DNA from: Chamaecyparis obtusa
Taxonomy: Eukaryota > Streptophyta > Pinopsida > Cupressales > Cupressaceae
Direction: 5' to 3'
Assembly (NCBI GenBank): GCA_027943335.1
Contig: BSBK01004082.1
Location: 303,501 to 367,500, forward strand
Length of the DNA stretch: 64,000 nt
In this document: piece by piece, positions 12,262 through 24,360 of the stretch
Position numbering within the stretch: position 1 is the stretch's first letter
Layout: each line of letters opens with the position of its first letter
The notes under the pieces: model-generated
The model's database searches: none
Told to the model about the DNA's origin: nothing
The model's input: the letters and a program-made list of their open reading frames with translations, nothing else
Made by a program: the position numbers and the translations under genes

Positions 12262-13970
12262 CATCCTAGGAGGATAAGACAAAGAAAAAGCTACCATGGG
12301 AGGAGTTGCAACTTGTTGTTCGTGAGCCTTCAACTAGAATCAGAAGTCCTATTGAAAGAAGAAGAGGAACCAAATTAGTTACTATAGTAGGAGGTCCTAT
12401 ATGATATGGATGATGACAAGGAATATCCTCACAATGGCAACTCATCAAACCATTGTTTGGTAGTTTTCCAAGAGGCATGTTGATAGGATTTTAGGATGGT
12501 TCTAGTGTGTCCAGTTGCAAAAAAAACAAAGGGAATTTGGTGATTAAAATACTTCACTCCATGAAGTGTCAAGCAAAAATATCATACAAAGTGATTCTTA
12601 CAATATAATTCTATATGCCTTCTAGTTTTCATGATCTTGTGATGTTTGATTAGTTGTTTAGGGCAATTTCTAAGGCCCTGAGCTTTATTCAGGTAGTAGG
12701 TAGAAAGGTAAAATAATGAATCTTCATGGTTTCACGCTTTATTTTTTTATTCATAATGTGTATTGAGGTTGTTTCAAGTTGTTTCTAGGCCCATGAATTG
12801 GAACAAAAAAAATATATAGTTGGGCCAACAAGGGGACTGGACTCACTCCATAGCATTACAATCTCATTCTCAAAATTGATCTAATATTTTATAATTTAAA
12901 TCAATTTTTTGATTTAAAGAATAGCATGCATATTTGAGGAATAGAGACATAAAGAAATTTCAGAATTCAATAAATCATGTTTATATGGGAGATGCATTTA
13001 GATTCATGGGCATAAAAATATATATTTAGATAAATTTTTATTTAAATTATTTTTTTAAATAATATTTTATAACATTATTAAATGAGTTTAAGTGCAAATC
13101 ATTTTAATTTTATATATATTCAAAATGATTTTCCATGTAGTACAATATTGGCGGGCCCTCCTCTTTACTTCTTATGCAAATATAAGGTTTTTGTGAGAGG
13201 TTATTGAAAGGAGAAAATAAATTTATTCGGTAACTGAGTGTGACAGGTGAAAAATAACTTATACCACGTCAGCAAAGGGCATAAGCTCGGAAGCTCATTT
13301 CAAACAATGAGAAAGCGAGTTTCAAACAATGAGAAAAAATAATCATTACATCAACATTTTGCTGAACCTTATTGAAATAGGCATAAGAATATTTAAAGGG
13401 TCATTGCCCGAGTGTCTGAGCTGCACAAAACGAGTGTCCAGACATACATACAAAATGTTGAAATAGACACAATGCATATGAAAGGTATTGAAAGGGGGTA
13501 ATGATGCTTTTCTCATATTTCTTGTCATTGAATGGATTTTCTTTGTGGGAAAAATATATGTTTAAAATAATGAACTACTTCGAATACCCCATGTTGATGT
13601 GCACAAAAAATAGTACTTGTGATGGTTGATAATATTAGTAAATATTTGGTGACCATGTCTATGGAGTTTAATGAATAGTTTTGTGATGTTACTGGTGAAT
13701 TTCTAAATCTTCAACTTTGTTGATATTAGATTGATAGTGTTGTGCTATTTCAGGGGCTCATCCTTTTTCTTTTTGGCCTTGTTTTCAACAAAATATTGCC
13801 ATTTTAGCATTGAGAGGAGTTTGAGAATGAGATGATTAAAATTTTAGTTGTGCAGAAACTTTTATTTGAAAGGAAAAGGGATTGTTATTTTTTTTAGTAA
13901 GAAAAGTAATATACAATTATTCTGTGAAATAATGTCTTTCTTCACATAATGAAAAACATAGTTCTAAAAC
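12262..13970 (+). repeat. Unclassified repeat, shorter copy
   Basis: This is a rearranged copy of 7196-9860. Relative to that copy it lacks about 200 bases after 12331 and about 1.1 kb near 12425, and carries about 470 extra AT-rich bases at 12710-13185. The matching blocks are collinear. No frame survives. Confidence 0.55.
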
Positions 13971-14609
13971 TTTTAATTTCAATAGTTGGATGTTACCAGG
14001 ACATTCTCCATCCTCAATCAAATTTCTCATTGTTAAAGACTTAGATGCCACCACCTCATCAACCTCAAATATCTCATCGTCTAAGCTCTTCAACTACACT
14101 TTACCTTCCATTTCCATGGATGTTTTCGTATTTCAAAACAAGGGAATTTATCCACTAGAAAATCGAACGAAAATCCAAGAAGAAGAAAGACTAGTTAATT
14201 GCTAGTCACACTACAATAAAAGCTACAATTACTGGCTCACCTCTATATTTATATGAGGGGGATGGGTTTTTAAAAATAAAAAATAAAAATAAAAATATCA
14301 CTGGGCTGACAAAATAGTGCATTTTATTCATTCACAACCAAACACTTTGTTTACTCATTCTGTTGCCCACCACTACACCATCGCTTGAACTATAGTAGAG
14401 TTCCTTTAAACTTCAATATGCATTAAAAAAAATATTTTTTGGGGGAAAATCTAAAACACATGACTTATAATTGCATCTATGCATGTATTGAATTCCATGC
14501 AAAGTAAATAATGCAAATTAAGTAAAATATAAAATTTTATTTATGATAGAGTTAAATTTATTGTTGTAAAATCCTTTATATAGTTGGTGTGTTAAAATAA
14601 TTAACTTTT
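13971..14609. other. No recognisable feature
   Basis: Flank between the unclassified repeat and the gypsy LTR. It is AT-rich, with a 71-codon frame at 13990-14205 that has no recognisable motif and is probably chance. Confidence 0.5.
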
Positions 14610-16152
14610 TGAATACGGTTAAAATGGAAACATAGTAATGTACCTAACATTCAGCACATATTCATTTGAAATTGAAATTGGAATAGCATAAGTAAATACT
14701 TGAAAATCAATTAGGTCAAGATACATACCTCATCATGAAATTGATTTATAAATACCTATTTTCTAAAGTCCATGTATACTTTTGGGTAAATCTAAAACCT
14801 ATTGTGGATTGGAAATGCCGAGACGGAGAAAACCTAGAAATATTTTTCAAGGATGGCTCAGCTCAGGTTTGACCCTCATAAAAGGTCAAATACTACATTT
14901 TTTATTTGATGTCTGCTTTTGATTATGTTCATAGATCCTGAAAGTTCAACAAAACGGGTACTCAAATCTATCATCTGATTCTCGAAATAGCGACTGTAAA
15001 TATTTGAAAAAGGGAGTTTTGGGGGTGGCTATATAGGGTTTTGCCTTAGTCAAACCCCCATTTTGGTGGTCTCCACCTCCATGAATAGCTGATTGAAATA
15101 GAATGTGTGTGTGTATGTATTGAAAGTGTAATTCCAAGATCTAATCTTCTTGATCAAAACCCTAGCATGAATATGTATGAAAAAACAATGAATATATTTG
15201 AATAAGATAGAAAATCATACCAAGCCCCCAAGGCTAAAGTACTTCTACCCAACTCACAATCCATAATTTCTACTCCATGATTGAGTCCTTGAATACTTGA
15301 AAGTTGATAATGGTGGATCAAGGAAGAAAGGATCTCTCTTGCTTGAAATATGAGTTCACAAAGATGCTTGATGTCAACAATGGCTTGATCTTCTATATCT
15401 TCCTCTTTCTATCTTGCACCTTCACTATCCCTTGCTTGCACTTGAGAGCTTACAATTGCTTGATTGTGGATGTGAAAATGAGAGAGGAGGCCTCCTTTTA
15501 TAGTGAATTAAGGCACAATCCTCTAGAGGGGCCACCTTGGAGAATTAAATCCCAATTAGGTCCTAACCTTTATAAAATATACCTAGATTAAATGAAATTA
15601 AAGGATTTACCATCCTGAAACCCGAAATGATTAACCTGGAGGCAGGAAACTAAATATCCTAAAAGCCCAATGCCCGAAAATCAAAGATTCTCCAAATTTG
15701 GAGAAAGGGGTCAAAATCAAGGTTGGACCTGACCTAGTTAGGTCTAAGCTGAACCCTAACCTATTTAGGTTTGACCTCGACCCTGACCTAGTTAGGTTCA
15801 ACCTCGAATCTGACCCTAGTCATAGATTGAGTTAGAACCCAGTTAGGAGGTCCCGGGGATGCCCAGAAACCTAGAATAGATGCCAGAACAGAACAAAATG
15901 TCTGAGATAGACATAAAATTCTATGATTATTGTGATGAAGGCTAGGAGGACCTATTTCTAAGTCCTACTTAGAAAATAGAGCCATGGAAGAGGGAAATTA
16001 AGGAGAATCCTCAGGATCCTAACCCTAATTTCACCTAGAATGAAGAAAATGAGTGCAAAATGCATCCTAAATGCATGTCTATCATGATAAATGTAGTAAA
16101 AGAGGGTGCTAAACCTATCAAGATGGAAGTGCTTCCATTTTAAGATGATACA
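14610..16152 (-). repeat. Gypsy 3' LTR
   Basis: 1543 bases. On the minus strand it starts TGTATCATCTTAAAATGG and ends in ATTCA. In two blocks compared by eye with the right LTR I count about 29 differences in about 570 bases, unevenly spread (dense at the left end, sparse in the middle). It contains AGGTTTGACC-type repeats near 15720-15830. Confidence 0.85.
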
Positions 16153-16172
16153 TTTAGCCCCCACTTTAGCTT
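16153..16172 (-). promoter_or_regulatory. Polypurine tract
   Basis: On the minus strand the bases just before the LTR read AAAGTGGGGGCTAAA. This is the expected primer for plus-strand synthesis and fixes the element's direction. Confidence 0.65.
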
Positions 16173-16805
16173 AGATATGACACTACATGAATATGCAAGC
16201 TAAAGTAAAAAAGCATCATAGTAAATGAAAGGATATAGCCAAGTCCTCGATGTAAAGATCCTGCAAAAAACTATTAGAACCTACAACACACAAGGTTAAT
16301 GAAAATCTATAAATCACCTAGAACTTACTATATGATAATTTGAGAAGTGTATAGAGCCCCTTATGCCGCCCCCCCTGTTTCGGCTTTCTACTTTGGAAGG
16401 GTGAAATAGGGTGATAAGAAAAACTCTATATACTGGAGATGTAGAGTGTTGAAAAGTCCTTTCCTAAACCAATTATAAGGATTCCTAACCTTCCTAAAAT
16501 GGTTCAAGGAGTTAGGTGTCTAAATCATGATTCCAATGCCACTGATGGCACTAAAAATAGAGATACCGAACTCAAGTTGTGATGGAAAGATTGGATGTCT
16601 ATCTAAATGCATAAAGAAGAAATTTTGAGTTTACCCTAAGAAAACCCTAATTTTATCTTATAAAAGAGATAAAAGTAATACTTACTCATTCTTACCATTT
16701 ACAGATTTGAAACAAGAAAGCAAGATGCTGAGAAGAGAGGAACTATGAGCGACACGCCTGGAGTCTTTGAGACACAGCTTAGCTACCAGATGACCACTAC
16801 CCGAG

Positions 16806-17145
16806 GTGAGTTTTTCCTTTATCCACCTTTGTTCTTTTCAAATTCTTGTTTTTGATAGGTTAGGTTGATTTTACCCCCTTTAGGTCGACCCTGTTTCATT
16901 TAGGTTGACATTGACCTACCTAGGTCAACTTTGACCCATGAAAGTCAACATTGCCCAGGGGGTTTTTGTCATGTTTTGAGATGAGGTCGACCTTGACCCA
17001 AAAAGGTTGACCCTGACCCAATAAAGTCAACATTGACCCAGTAAGGTCAACATTGACCTAACTGAGGTCAACTTTGACCTAGTTCAGTTAGTTTTTCATA
17101 TTTGATAATGTATATTACTGATATGATGGTTGTTTGTTCTTGCAG
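16806..17145 (+). promoter_or_regulatory. Intron with dense W-box-like repeats
   Basis: The intron is bounded by GTGAGT and TTGCAG. Between 16858 and 17092 it holds repeated TTGACC and GGTCAA (I count about nine in roughly 235 bases) in degenerate 20-25-bp units such as AAGGTCAACATTGACC. TTGAC(C/T) is the core bound by WRKY factors. Regulatory activity is inferred. Confidence 0.5.
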
Positions 17146-17928
17146 GACCTAGTCTGCTTCCGAGAGCATCCCTTTGGGGAAATGCTAGTGAATGTCAAGG
17201 AGAGACTGTCTGAGCTAGATGATGAGGAGATGCAATTACTGAGCGATGTGGGACTGTACTGGGTATTAGTCCTTCCATAGATCAGACCACACTGAGCCAT
17301 GTTGTTGGCTTTGATAAAGAGATGGGATGAGGATACATGCTCCCTCCATCTTCCTTCTAGGGAGATCACAATGAATTTAGAGGATGTTTATAGGATCATG
17401 CAGCTTCCAGTCTGAGGGGAGACTATCAAACCCAGGCATAGCATGGTTTTGAGGAGATCCATGTAGACATAAAGTATTATGCAGGAATGCGTCCAGTGAT
17501 GTGGAGCCGGCTAGATCAGATCCTACAATCTACCATACTATCAAGGCCTACACCTTTAGTACAGAAGGTGATGTTGTGTATAGTAGCCTTGGTTTTGTTA
17601 CCCAACTCAAAGGGTACCATATTTTGCTCACCTCTAACATGTCATACAAAAGATGGAGAGAGAGAGGACCATGTTCTCATGGGGTTGCAACATGCTAGCT
17701 CAGCTATACCATGAGTTGGTTCAGCTAGTGAGGTATCGGCGAGAGAGTCTATCGACATGAATAGTTCTGCAGGTATGGATTTTTGAGCACTTCACATGTA
17801 CACATCCACAAGGAGTGTCAGTGATGGTAGATGCGAGCACATCAAGAGCCTTTGCATATCTTTTAAGGGATGTGTGGTAGTTTGGGGATATGCTCTATTG
17901 GAGAGTACATCTAGACCGCATTGCTAGC

Positions 17929-17932
17929 ACCG
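17929..17932. repeat. Target duplication ACCG, left
   Basis: ACCG flanks the transposon here and at 33814-33817. Removing the element and one copy joins LDRIAST to DVIWRPY in frame, which is what a PMD protein should show, so the boundary is well supported. One more base could be added on the left (CACCG) at the cost of shortening the inverted ends. Confidence 0.7.
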
Positions 17933-17965
17933 GGGTGGCTGCAAGAAGTCGGGTCCCACTTTTGG
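17933..17965 (+). repeat. Left inverted terminus
   Basis: Begins GGGTGGCTGCAAGAAG, then TCGGGTCCCA. It pairs imperfectly with 33781-33813 read on the minus strand, sharing GGGTG, TG, AAG, GGG, CCA and TT blocks at matching spacing. Confidence 0.55.
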
Positions 17966-18810
17966 CCAAAAAGTGGAAGTGTTTTCTCTATTTTTCAAAA
18001 TTTCTGTCAATTGATGTCCAAATTTGAAGCACTTAAAGATTGAATCTTGAAAAACTTCAGTAGTATAAAATTTAGTGCTCGGAATCTAGTTTTCAAATAT
18101 GTAATTTATTTCAATACCCACATGGTATAAATTGAATTTTAGTATGCATGTCTAAAAACCACTTTTTCAAAATGCTTGTTTCAGGACCACAGCTCACACG
18201 TGTACGGACACCCTTTTTTGAAGTAAATGAATGTATTTTTGGAAATCCTTTTGGGAAAAGGTACCTAAAACACTGAAGATTGATGAAAATATTTTATCTT
18301 ATCTTTTTACTGAATATTTTTTTTTATTAATTTTTAATTGACTATAAAGTATATTTTTTAAACCTCTGGTGTACAGACACCATAATTTGATGATAACTTC
18401 ACTTTTTTTTAATTTTTTTTTTTAAAATTGAAAATAATTATATGTAGTGTGATGACATATAACTCATTTTAAAAAAAATTAAAAAGTTATTAAAGTTTTA
18501 GTTAACCTTGGTATTTCAAGTTTACGTACCACATTGGCTTAATAAATATTGTATAAATATTAAAATTTATCATATCACTATAAAATTTGTATTTTTATAA
18601 TCTACACAATAAAAGCTAAAATGGGTTTTTGTTTTATCAAAAAATTCATTCGGGAAGTTGTCCTAAAAATTATGGCAAGGTAGAAATTTTACTCTGTAAT
18701 GCCTTAGCCATTTTTTTGCAGGGTCAAGCATAGGCTTGGTGGGACCAAGCCTGTCCTGAACCAAAACCCAAGCCAAGAGGTAAGGTTCCTACCCATAGAT
18801 TTACAAATCA
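17966..18810. other. Left non-coding arm of the transposon
   Basis: 845 AT-rich bases between the left terminus and the subterminal motifs. No frame and no repeat beyond A/T runs. Confidence 0.5.
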
Positions 18811-18945
18811 GGCGCCCGTTATTTAAATTCAAATAACGGGCCCTCATTTTGTAAATCTAAAATGGGTGCCCATTTTTAGTATCAAAAAATGGGCCCCTGT
18901 TTCATGAAACTAAAAATGGGCACCCATTTCTTAAAGTGTCATTGC
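18811..18945. repeat. Left subterminal palindromic motifs
   Basis: GGCGCCCG, GGGTGCCCAT, GGGCCCC and GGGCACCCAT lie within 135 bases, several embedded in longer inverted repeats such as CCCGTTATTT facing AAATAACGGG. The same motifs crowd the right end. They are probable binding sites for the transposase; binding itself is inferred. Confidence 0.6.
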
Positions 18946-19115
18946 AATAAAAAAAACCAGACTGTGGGCCTAATCTAATGGTTGTGACTTTTCATTTTAT
19001 TTTCTATCGATTCGCACCGGACAAAGAGAATATTTCTACCAACATTCCTTTTATTTGTCTTATTTTGAATCTGACATTCATGAAAGATTGTTTCAATTTG
19101 AATTTTTCTGCAAAA

Positions 19116-20722
19116 ATGGGATCAAATCAATGTAGAAAGAGGTTAAAGAAGAATCTGACACCTGAGGAGATTGCAAAAAATAGAGAAGAGGCAAAATGAC
19201 AATGAGAAAGAAGAGAAAGACTTCAAAACTTGAATAATGTTGGAGCATCAAGTTCAATAATTATTTCAAAAGAGGAGGACAATGAAGACACCATAATGGA
19301 TGTAGAGGTTGAAGAAGAAAAATCAGGTGCATCTTCTAATCTAGTATTGGATACAGGTATGTCTTCGCATCCAATTGTTACAACTTATTTTGATAAAGAT
19401 GTTCATGATTTTCTAGAAGCGGGTTATAATAGAAATGATTTAAATTTTATTCCTGAAAATAGATTAACAAGTTTAATTGCACGTGAAATTTTAGAAATTA
19501 GTAATGTTAATCATAATGATAAAGGAACTAAAAATCAAACCCCAATTGAAACTGAAAATCAAACACCAATTCAAATTGAAATTAACAATGTAAATGTAGA
19601 CATAGAAACACCGATTGAGAAAGAAACTCATTTGAATGATAATGAAATAAATGAACAATTTCAATTAAAATTGATGTGTTAAACAATCTGCATGGTTTGG
19701 TTTCATCAAGACAGATTAGGACACATGTGAGCAGATTGTTTAGAGAATTTTTTTATAATAAGAAATTTGGGTTTCAATGTCAATTAATGTTACAATTAAT
19801 TAAAATATCTAAAATGCGAAAAGTGATGAAGAGGTTAGGCATTTATGTGAAAACTAAGAAGAAGGATGAGTCTCTAAAACAAGTTGTATCAACTATTGCT
19901 AGTGCCTTTGACACAATTGGAAAGAAAAGTCATTCTAAAGATAGTAATATGGCATGACGAGCAATAACAAGAGCTTTAGTAAACAAAACTACTACTGATA
20001 AAAGAATGATTTCAAACATAAGTGGATATCTTAATATTAATCATAAAACTTTAGCAAGAGCTGTAAAGAGAAGAGTTAACTTTGAAAGTGATCCGGCAAA
20101 CCATTTATGGACCTTCAGTGGCACACTCCCAAGGTCTAACATTAAACTTTCTGGTGAAGTCAAAATATTGATTAAAATTTTTTGGCATGATAATACAAGA
20201 GTATCCCCTAATGCCAGAGATGTTCTTAAATTATGAGTCAATTCAAAAGTTTGTGATCCACATCCAAAACACCTTTTAGATATGACTCAAATAGAATTGT
20301 ATAAAAAATTTATGGATGATAAGGTGTTAACTATTAGTATTAGTCAAAGATATTTTGAAAAATGTAAACCATGGTATGTAAGGATTAACAAAGAAAGAAT
20401 CACCTGTTGTTGCAAAACTCATGTTTAATTTCATTATCATTATGATATTTTTTGATCTATACATTCTACTATGCATACTAATGAAATGTTGCAAGAATGT
20501 GGTATAAATATACCACCTGAAACTCTAAAGGAGTTTATATCAAATTTGTTTTGTAACCCACCTAATGAGCAATTTTATCTTTTGAATGCATGTATTTCTG
20601 GTGTATGTGATGTATGCGGCAATCTTACATTATTAGATGAATGTTTGCATGAAAATATTTCATTTGATTTTGGACAACAATTAGTTAATGTACAAAGATT
20701 TAAAACTATTGAGTATCCATTG
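19116..20722 (+). pseudogene. DDE transposase, amino-terminal part
   Basis: The chosen start is ATG 19116 (MGSNQCRKRLKKNLTPEEI). Two TGA codons at 19197 and 19203 fall in an Arg-rich stretch, where CGA to TGA is the simplest explanation. The frame then shifts near 19676. Later parts show a basic segment (KTLARAVKRR) and a Cys/His-rich segment (ITCCCKTHV, then CISGVCDVCGNLTLLDEC) that looks zinc-binding, followed by a conserved-looking DFGQQ. More stops lie at 19955, 20234 and near 20430-20460. The frame reaches IEYPL exactly at the CATTG duplication and continues at 27351. Confidence 0.65.
20718..20722. repeat. Target duplication CATTG, left
   Basis: CATTG here and at 27346-27350 bracket the 3-kb-LTR element. 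Removing the insert and one copy keeps the transposase frame. Confidence 0.9.
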
Positions 20723-23706
20723 TGTTGGTGTTCTTTTTCCCCAAAGGTCAGCTTGGCATCAGGATTGATAGGGCTAGTGTCAGATTTACTCAACACTTCA
20801 AATCTGACAAGAAAAAGGGTCAACTGACAAGGATCAAAGAGAGATCATTCTACACTTTGAGCTCTACATCACTCAGGCGGGTATACCTCATCTGCACACA
20901 CATATTACCTTGTATCACACTACAGGCCTACAAGTAACTGACTATGGAATGATTTTCAAACTCTTCTAGGTATCCTATACCTTAATGAAGCCAATATCTC
21001 ATGCAATAGCCCAACTTGCATGGAGTGAGTATGAAAACCAGAGACCTACACTAACAACTTGAAAGGGAAAGGGTGGGACTGAATGGAAATGATTTTAAAA
21101 TGATTGAAAGGTCCCCTGAGATGCCCTAAGTCTCTGATAGACCAGTGCCTTATCCAATTGGCCACAGAATCAAATACCCTACTGCAAGAGACAGTTATGA
21201 AACAAGAACACAATATGCTCAATGTGTTGATGCCTGACATTAATCACACACCATTACTAAACCTCAACTGAACACCCACCTGTGCATTCAAGAATGCTAT
21301 TATCCATCAAAGGATTTTAACCCTCCCCTTAGAAGAGACCTGTGAAAGGACAATAAATTAACTAGCATCCACTGGAAGACAAGCATGACCTATCTTTGAT
21401 ATTTTAGCTCATACATGCATAAACACTAACCCTAAACCAGTTACCTCTGCAAAGATAACTCCACTTGCAAACACTTAGGCAATACAAGAAGAAAAACCAG
21501 ACACCCTTGATGTATGATTAATGCATTCAGAATTCAAATGGAGATAGCTTAGTCACAGTAAGAACAAACTGAGTTCTCATGCATAAAATAAATTTGTTAC
21601 AACATGTATTATGTTCTCTAAACCAGTAATGGAAATAGAACACCTTATATGCAGAGAGAAGAAGAAATCTGCAGGACAGAACCTCTCACTGGAACCAAGA
21701 AGGAACTTTAAACTGGAACCCCTAGCTAATCAGCAAAAATAATATATATACCCATGGTTACCTTGAAATCCCACACAAGTTAGGATGCAACAAGCTAAGG
21801 GTAACCTTGGTTAGAGTTTTCCATCAATTAGGCATTTCAAAATCTGATACAATTTAGAGGGAAAACACTAAGTCCTGAATGCAATTAACACTTAATCTTC
21901 AATCATGAAAGAATCTCTAAAAGGCACTGAAGATTAATCAAAATTCTGCAAAATTCAAACTAGAAGTGACCCTGCAACTGCTTTGTATACATTTCATTTA
22001 TTCCCTTATGGCAAGACACTCCTCTTTGCAATCATCTCATACCCTGGAGCGCATTGGAATGGCGAAGAAAATCAGTTTCACCAACTCGGGCCCTTCCTGC
22101 CATCAATTTCGATCCTGATAGGTCACTAGAAACATTCACAAAGATTCAAATTTGAATCTGCAATGGTCACCATGCACTCACGGGCCTCAAGTTTTAACCA
22201 TTCAAACATCTCAGGCTAACTCCGTAATGGCAACACCAAATAGTTGTCGCACGATCGCATAGCCCAGAAATGGGCTATGCAAACATGCAACATGCTACTT
22301 CCCACCACCTTCTCTTAACTACCAATGATGTTGCTTGCCTCAACAAGGTTTGTCGCATGTTTGCAAGCTGGAAAACTAGCTTATGCGAACATGCGACAAG
22401 CCACAAATAGAAAACCTACCGACTATCATGTAACCACTGAGACACCTTAGCCTGGGCCCACATTCAAACCCTAACCTCCCACTAGCATAGACCAATCAGA
22501 GATTGCCATGACACACCCACCAACGGAACCACCAAGAAAATATAGATGGGCCCCAGGGACACATGTCATCCTGTCACATGATCGCATAGCCCAGAGATGG
22601 GTTATGCGAACATGCGGCAGCCCGTAAACTGCTACCGTAACTACCACTACAATCACCACTACAAGAGGTACCACAACCATCATCGTACTACCATGGACAC
22701 ATGTTGACCGATCACATGATTGCATAGCCAAAAAATTGGGCTATGCAATCATGTGACAGCCAACCCAAAGCTGCCACATGTCACGCCACCAAATTGCAAC
22801 TAGCACCACATCTGCCAACGGGCCCCAAGGACACGTGGTAAGTGGTCGCATGATCGCATAGCCAAAAACTTGGCTATGCGACCATACGGTAGCCAACCAC
22901 AAGCTACCACATGTACACCACCTCTGACAATGGGCCCCACTGACAAGCTGCCAAGAATTCAGTGACTACATGACTAACTATCGCTGAGTCGCTGGATGTC
23001 AGCCGCTAATTGCCAAAAATGAAGAGATTGCACGACTGAAGAAAAATAGACCACCTGCCAGGTCACTGAATGCTAAGGGAATAACTACCAAAAACCAGTG
23101 AACAGGAGATAACCACATGTCACCAAGTCACGAAATGAAAGCTTAACTGCCCGCCAAGCAGAACATCAGGAAGAAATAGGACCCACACAGATAGATGGCA
23201 GGCAGTCGCATGATCGCATGTTAGAAAAGTCTAGCATGCGGCCATGTGATGACCAATCAGAGAAGAGCCTTGAAGGCCCGGGCCCACCTATCATCGCACT
23301 TGCACACTTAAGGAAAGTCGACAGACCAGGAATGGGGAGGTCGAAAACACAAAGTTTTCGATGAAAGAGGATCGAAAACACATAAAATTTCTGACGCGTC
23401 AACAAATAAGCGCACAAAGCTAGAGGACAAAGGGTCAAAAACAACGCAGGCCAAAAACACACAGACTGAAAACATCATGGATTTTTGAAAACACTGTGGG
23501 TTTTCGACACTTAGGCAAATTTTGACAAAATTTCCAGCAGACTTTAAACTTTGAATAACTTACTGGGATTTGTGAATTTGGAGATGCAGTTTGGACCAGA
23601 GCAAGGTGACAACACAAGGAACATAGGGCAGGGCACAAACCAAGAAATATTTTCACGGAAGAAGCCATTTCAAAGGATTTTGCTGTGACTAGAAAATGGA
23701 CTAATA
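20723..23706. repeat. Element B left LTR
   Basis: 2984 bases, TGTTGG to CTAATA. About 50 differences in 540 bases compared by eye with the right LTR (about 9 percent), mostly transitions. Open frames inside are by-products of the palindromes and are not called. Confidence 0.9.
22235..23255. repeat. Six hairpin palindromes in B left LTR
   Basis: Hairpins lie near 22240, 22349, 22569, 22703, 22845 and 23200. The consensus arm is GTCGCATGATCGCATAGCC, a 6-10-base A-rich loop, then GGCTATGCGACCATGCGAC. The one at 22845-22863/22872-22890 has 19-base arms with about three mismatches and an 8-base loop. Outer arms (ACATGTGGCA with TGCCACATGT) often extend the pairing to about 90 bases. Confidence 0.9.
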
Positions 23707-24360
23707 ATGGCTCTGGTTGGGGACAATGGGTAACTTGTGCCCATGCGAGAATTCAGATCTCTGGGAGAGTAGACCACCAACTAGACCAAAACACAACTTT
23801 TTTCTGCTATAAACATATGTAAACACCCATGGGCTAAAAAATGAAACTGGAGTTTCCACTACCCATGTTCATACTTCACCAAAAATTTGTAGAATTGCAA
23901 CTCTTATTCATTGAAGCATGCTAACCTCTTTATCACACCATTTTCTTTCTCTTAGTGCTTAGATCACCTCATAAGGAAACATTTAAAACTTGAGAAGTAC
24001 CTGGGAGAAACTTGTAGCAGAAGACCCTTTGGCTGGAAGGTAGGGTAGATCTTGGGCTCACTTTGAAGCTCCATCAGATAACTGTGTCATGCAGAACTAC
24101 CACCTCCTTGAGAGGAAAATGTCTCACTATTTCTTCTTCCAGCCAACACAAAGCTACACCAAGTACACACTATTTATCAAAAAGATGCACTGATCAAATA
24201 AAGACAAATCAGAGCTACCACTCACAACCATGTGAGAAAATATCAGCAAATTCTTTATTTTTATATCTGACCCTTTGATCTTTTAACCAAACTCTAGGAT
24301 GATCCAGCCAAGTAGAAAGACTTGCTATCTTTTACCTCTTCCCCAGCAGAGTCATCATTT
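23707..24360. other. Element B internal region
   Basis: 654 bases without a frame. The left edge reads TGGCTCTGGTTGGGGACAAT and the right edge, on the minus strand, TGATGACTCTGCTGGGGA; each could be a primer site. The first 80 and last 340 bases match the corresponding edges of element C, so the ends are kept while the middle differs. Confidence 0.7.

Larger units (their letters stand above)
16745..17932 (+). pseudogene. Plant mobile domain (MAIN-like) gene, 5' part
   Basis: Exon 1 starts at ATG 16745 and ends CCGAG before GTGAG at 16806; exon 2 starts after TTGCAG at 17145. The following frame carries PMD hallmarks: a LIKRWDEDTCSLHLPSREIT block with NLEDVYRIMQLPV, then the LYHELVQL and VWIFEHFTCTHP blocks, and finally LDRIAST where the DNA transposon interrupts it. 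PMD proteins (MAIN/MAIL1 relatives) occur as plant nuclear genes and as passengers of transposable elements. Several in-frame stops (for example after VLVLP and LPV) show decay. It lies antisense to the gypsy polyprotein, between integrase and the 3' LTR, so I read it as the element's own extra gene. Confidence 0.75.

Noticed and set aside
14577..14609. Possible target duplication of the gypsy element (TATAGTTG near 14579 and 49514)
   Set aside because: The left copy lies about 23 bases away from the LTR edge, so it cannot be a standard duplication.
6345..14609. A host gene between the transposons
   Set aside because: No frame above 120 codons with conserved character. The best candidate is a DUF4283 LINE fragment; the rest is repeats.
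15304..15591. 95-codon frame found in both gypsy LTRs
   Set aside because: The second copy (48688-48888) is truncated by a one-base indel, and the frame lies in the LTR antisense to the element, so there is no evidence of coding.
22235..23255. Regularly spaced palindromic repeats resembling a CRISPR array
   Set aside because: Spacing is irregular (roughly 100-350 bases), the intervening sequence is shared between LTRs, and the context is an LTR retroelement in plant nuclear DNA.
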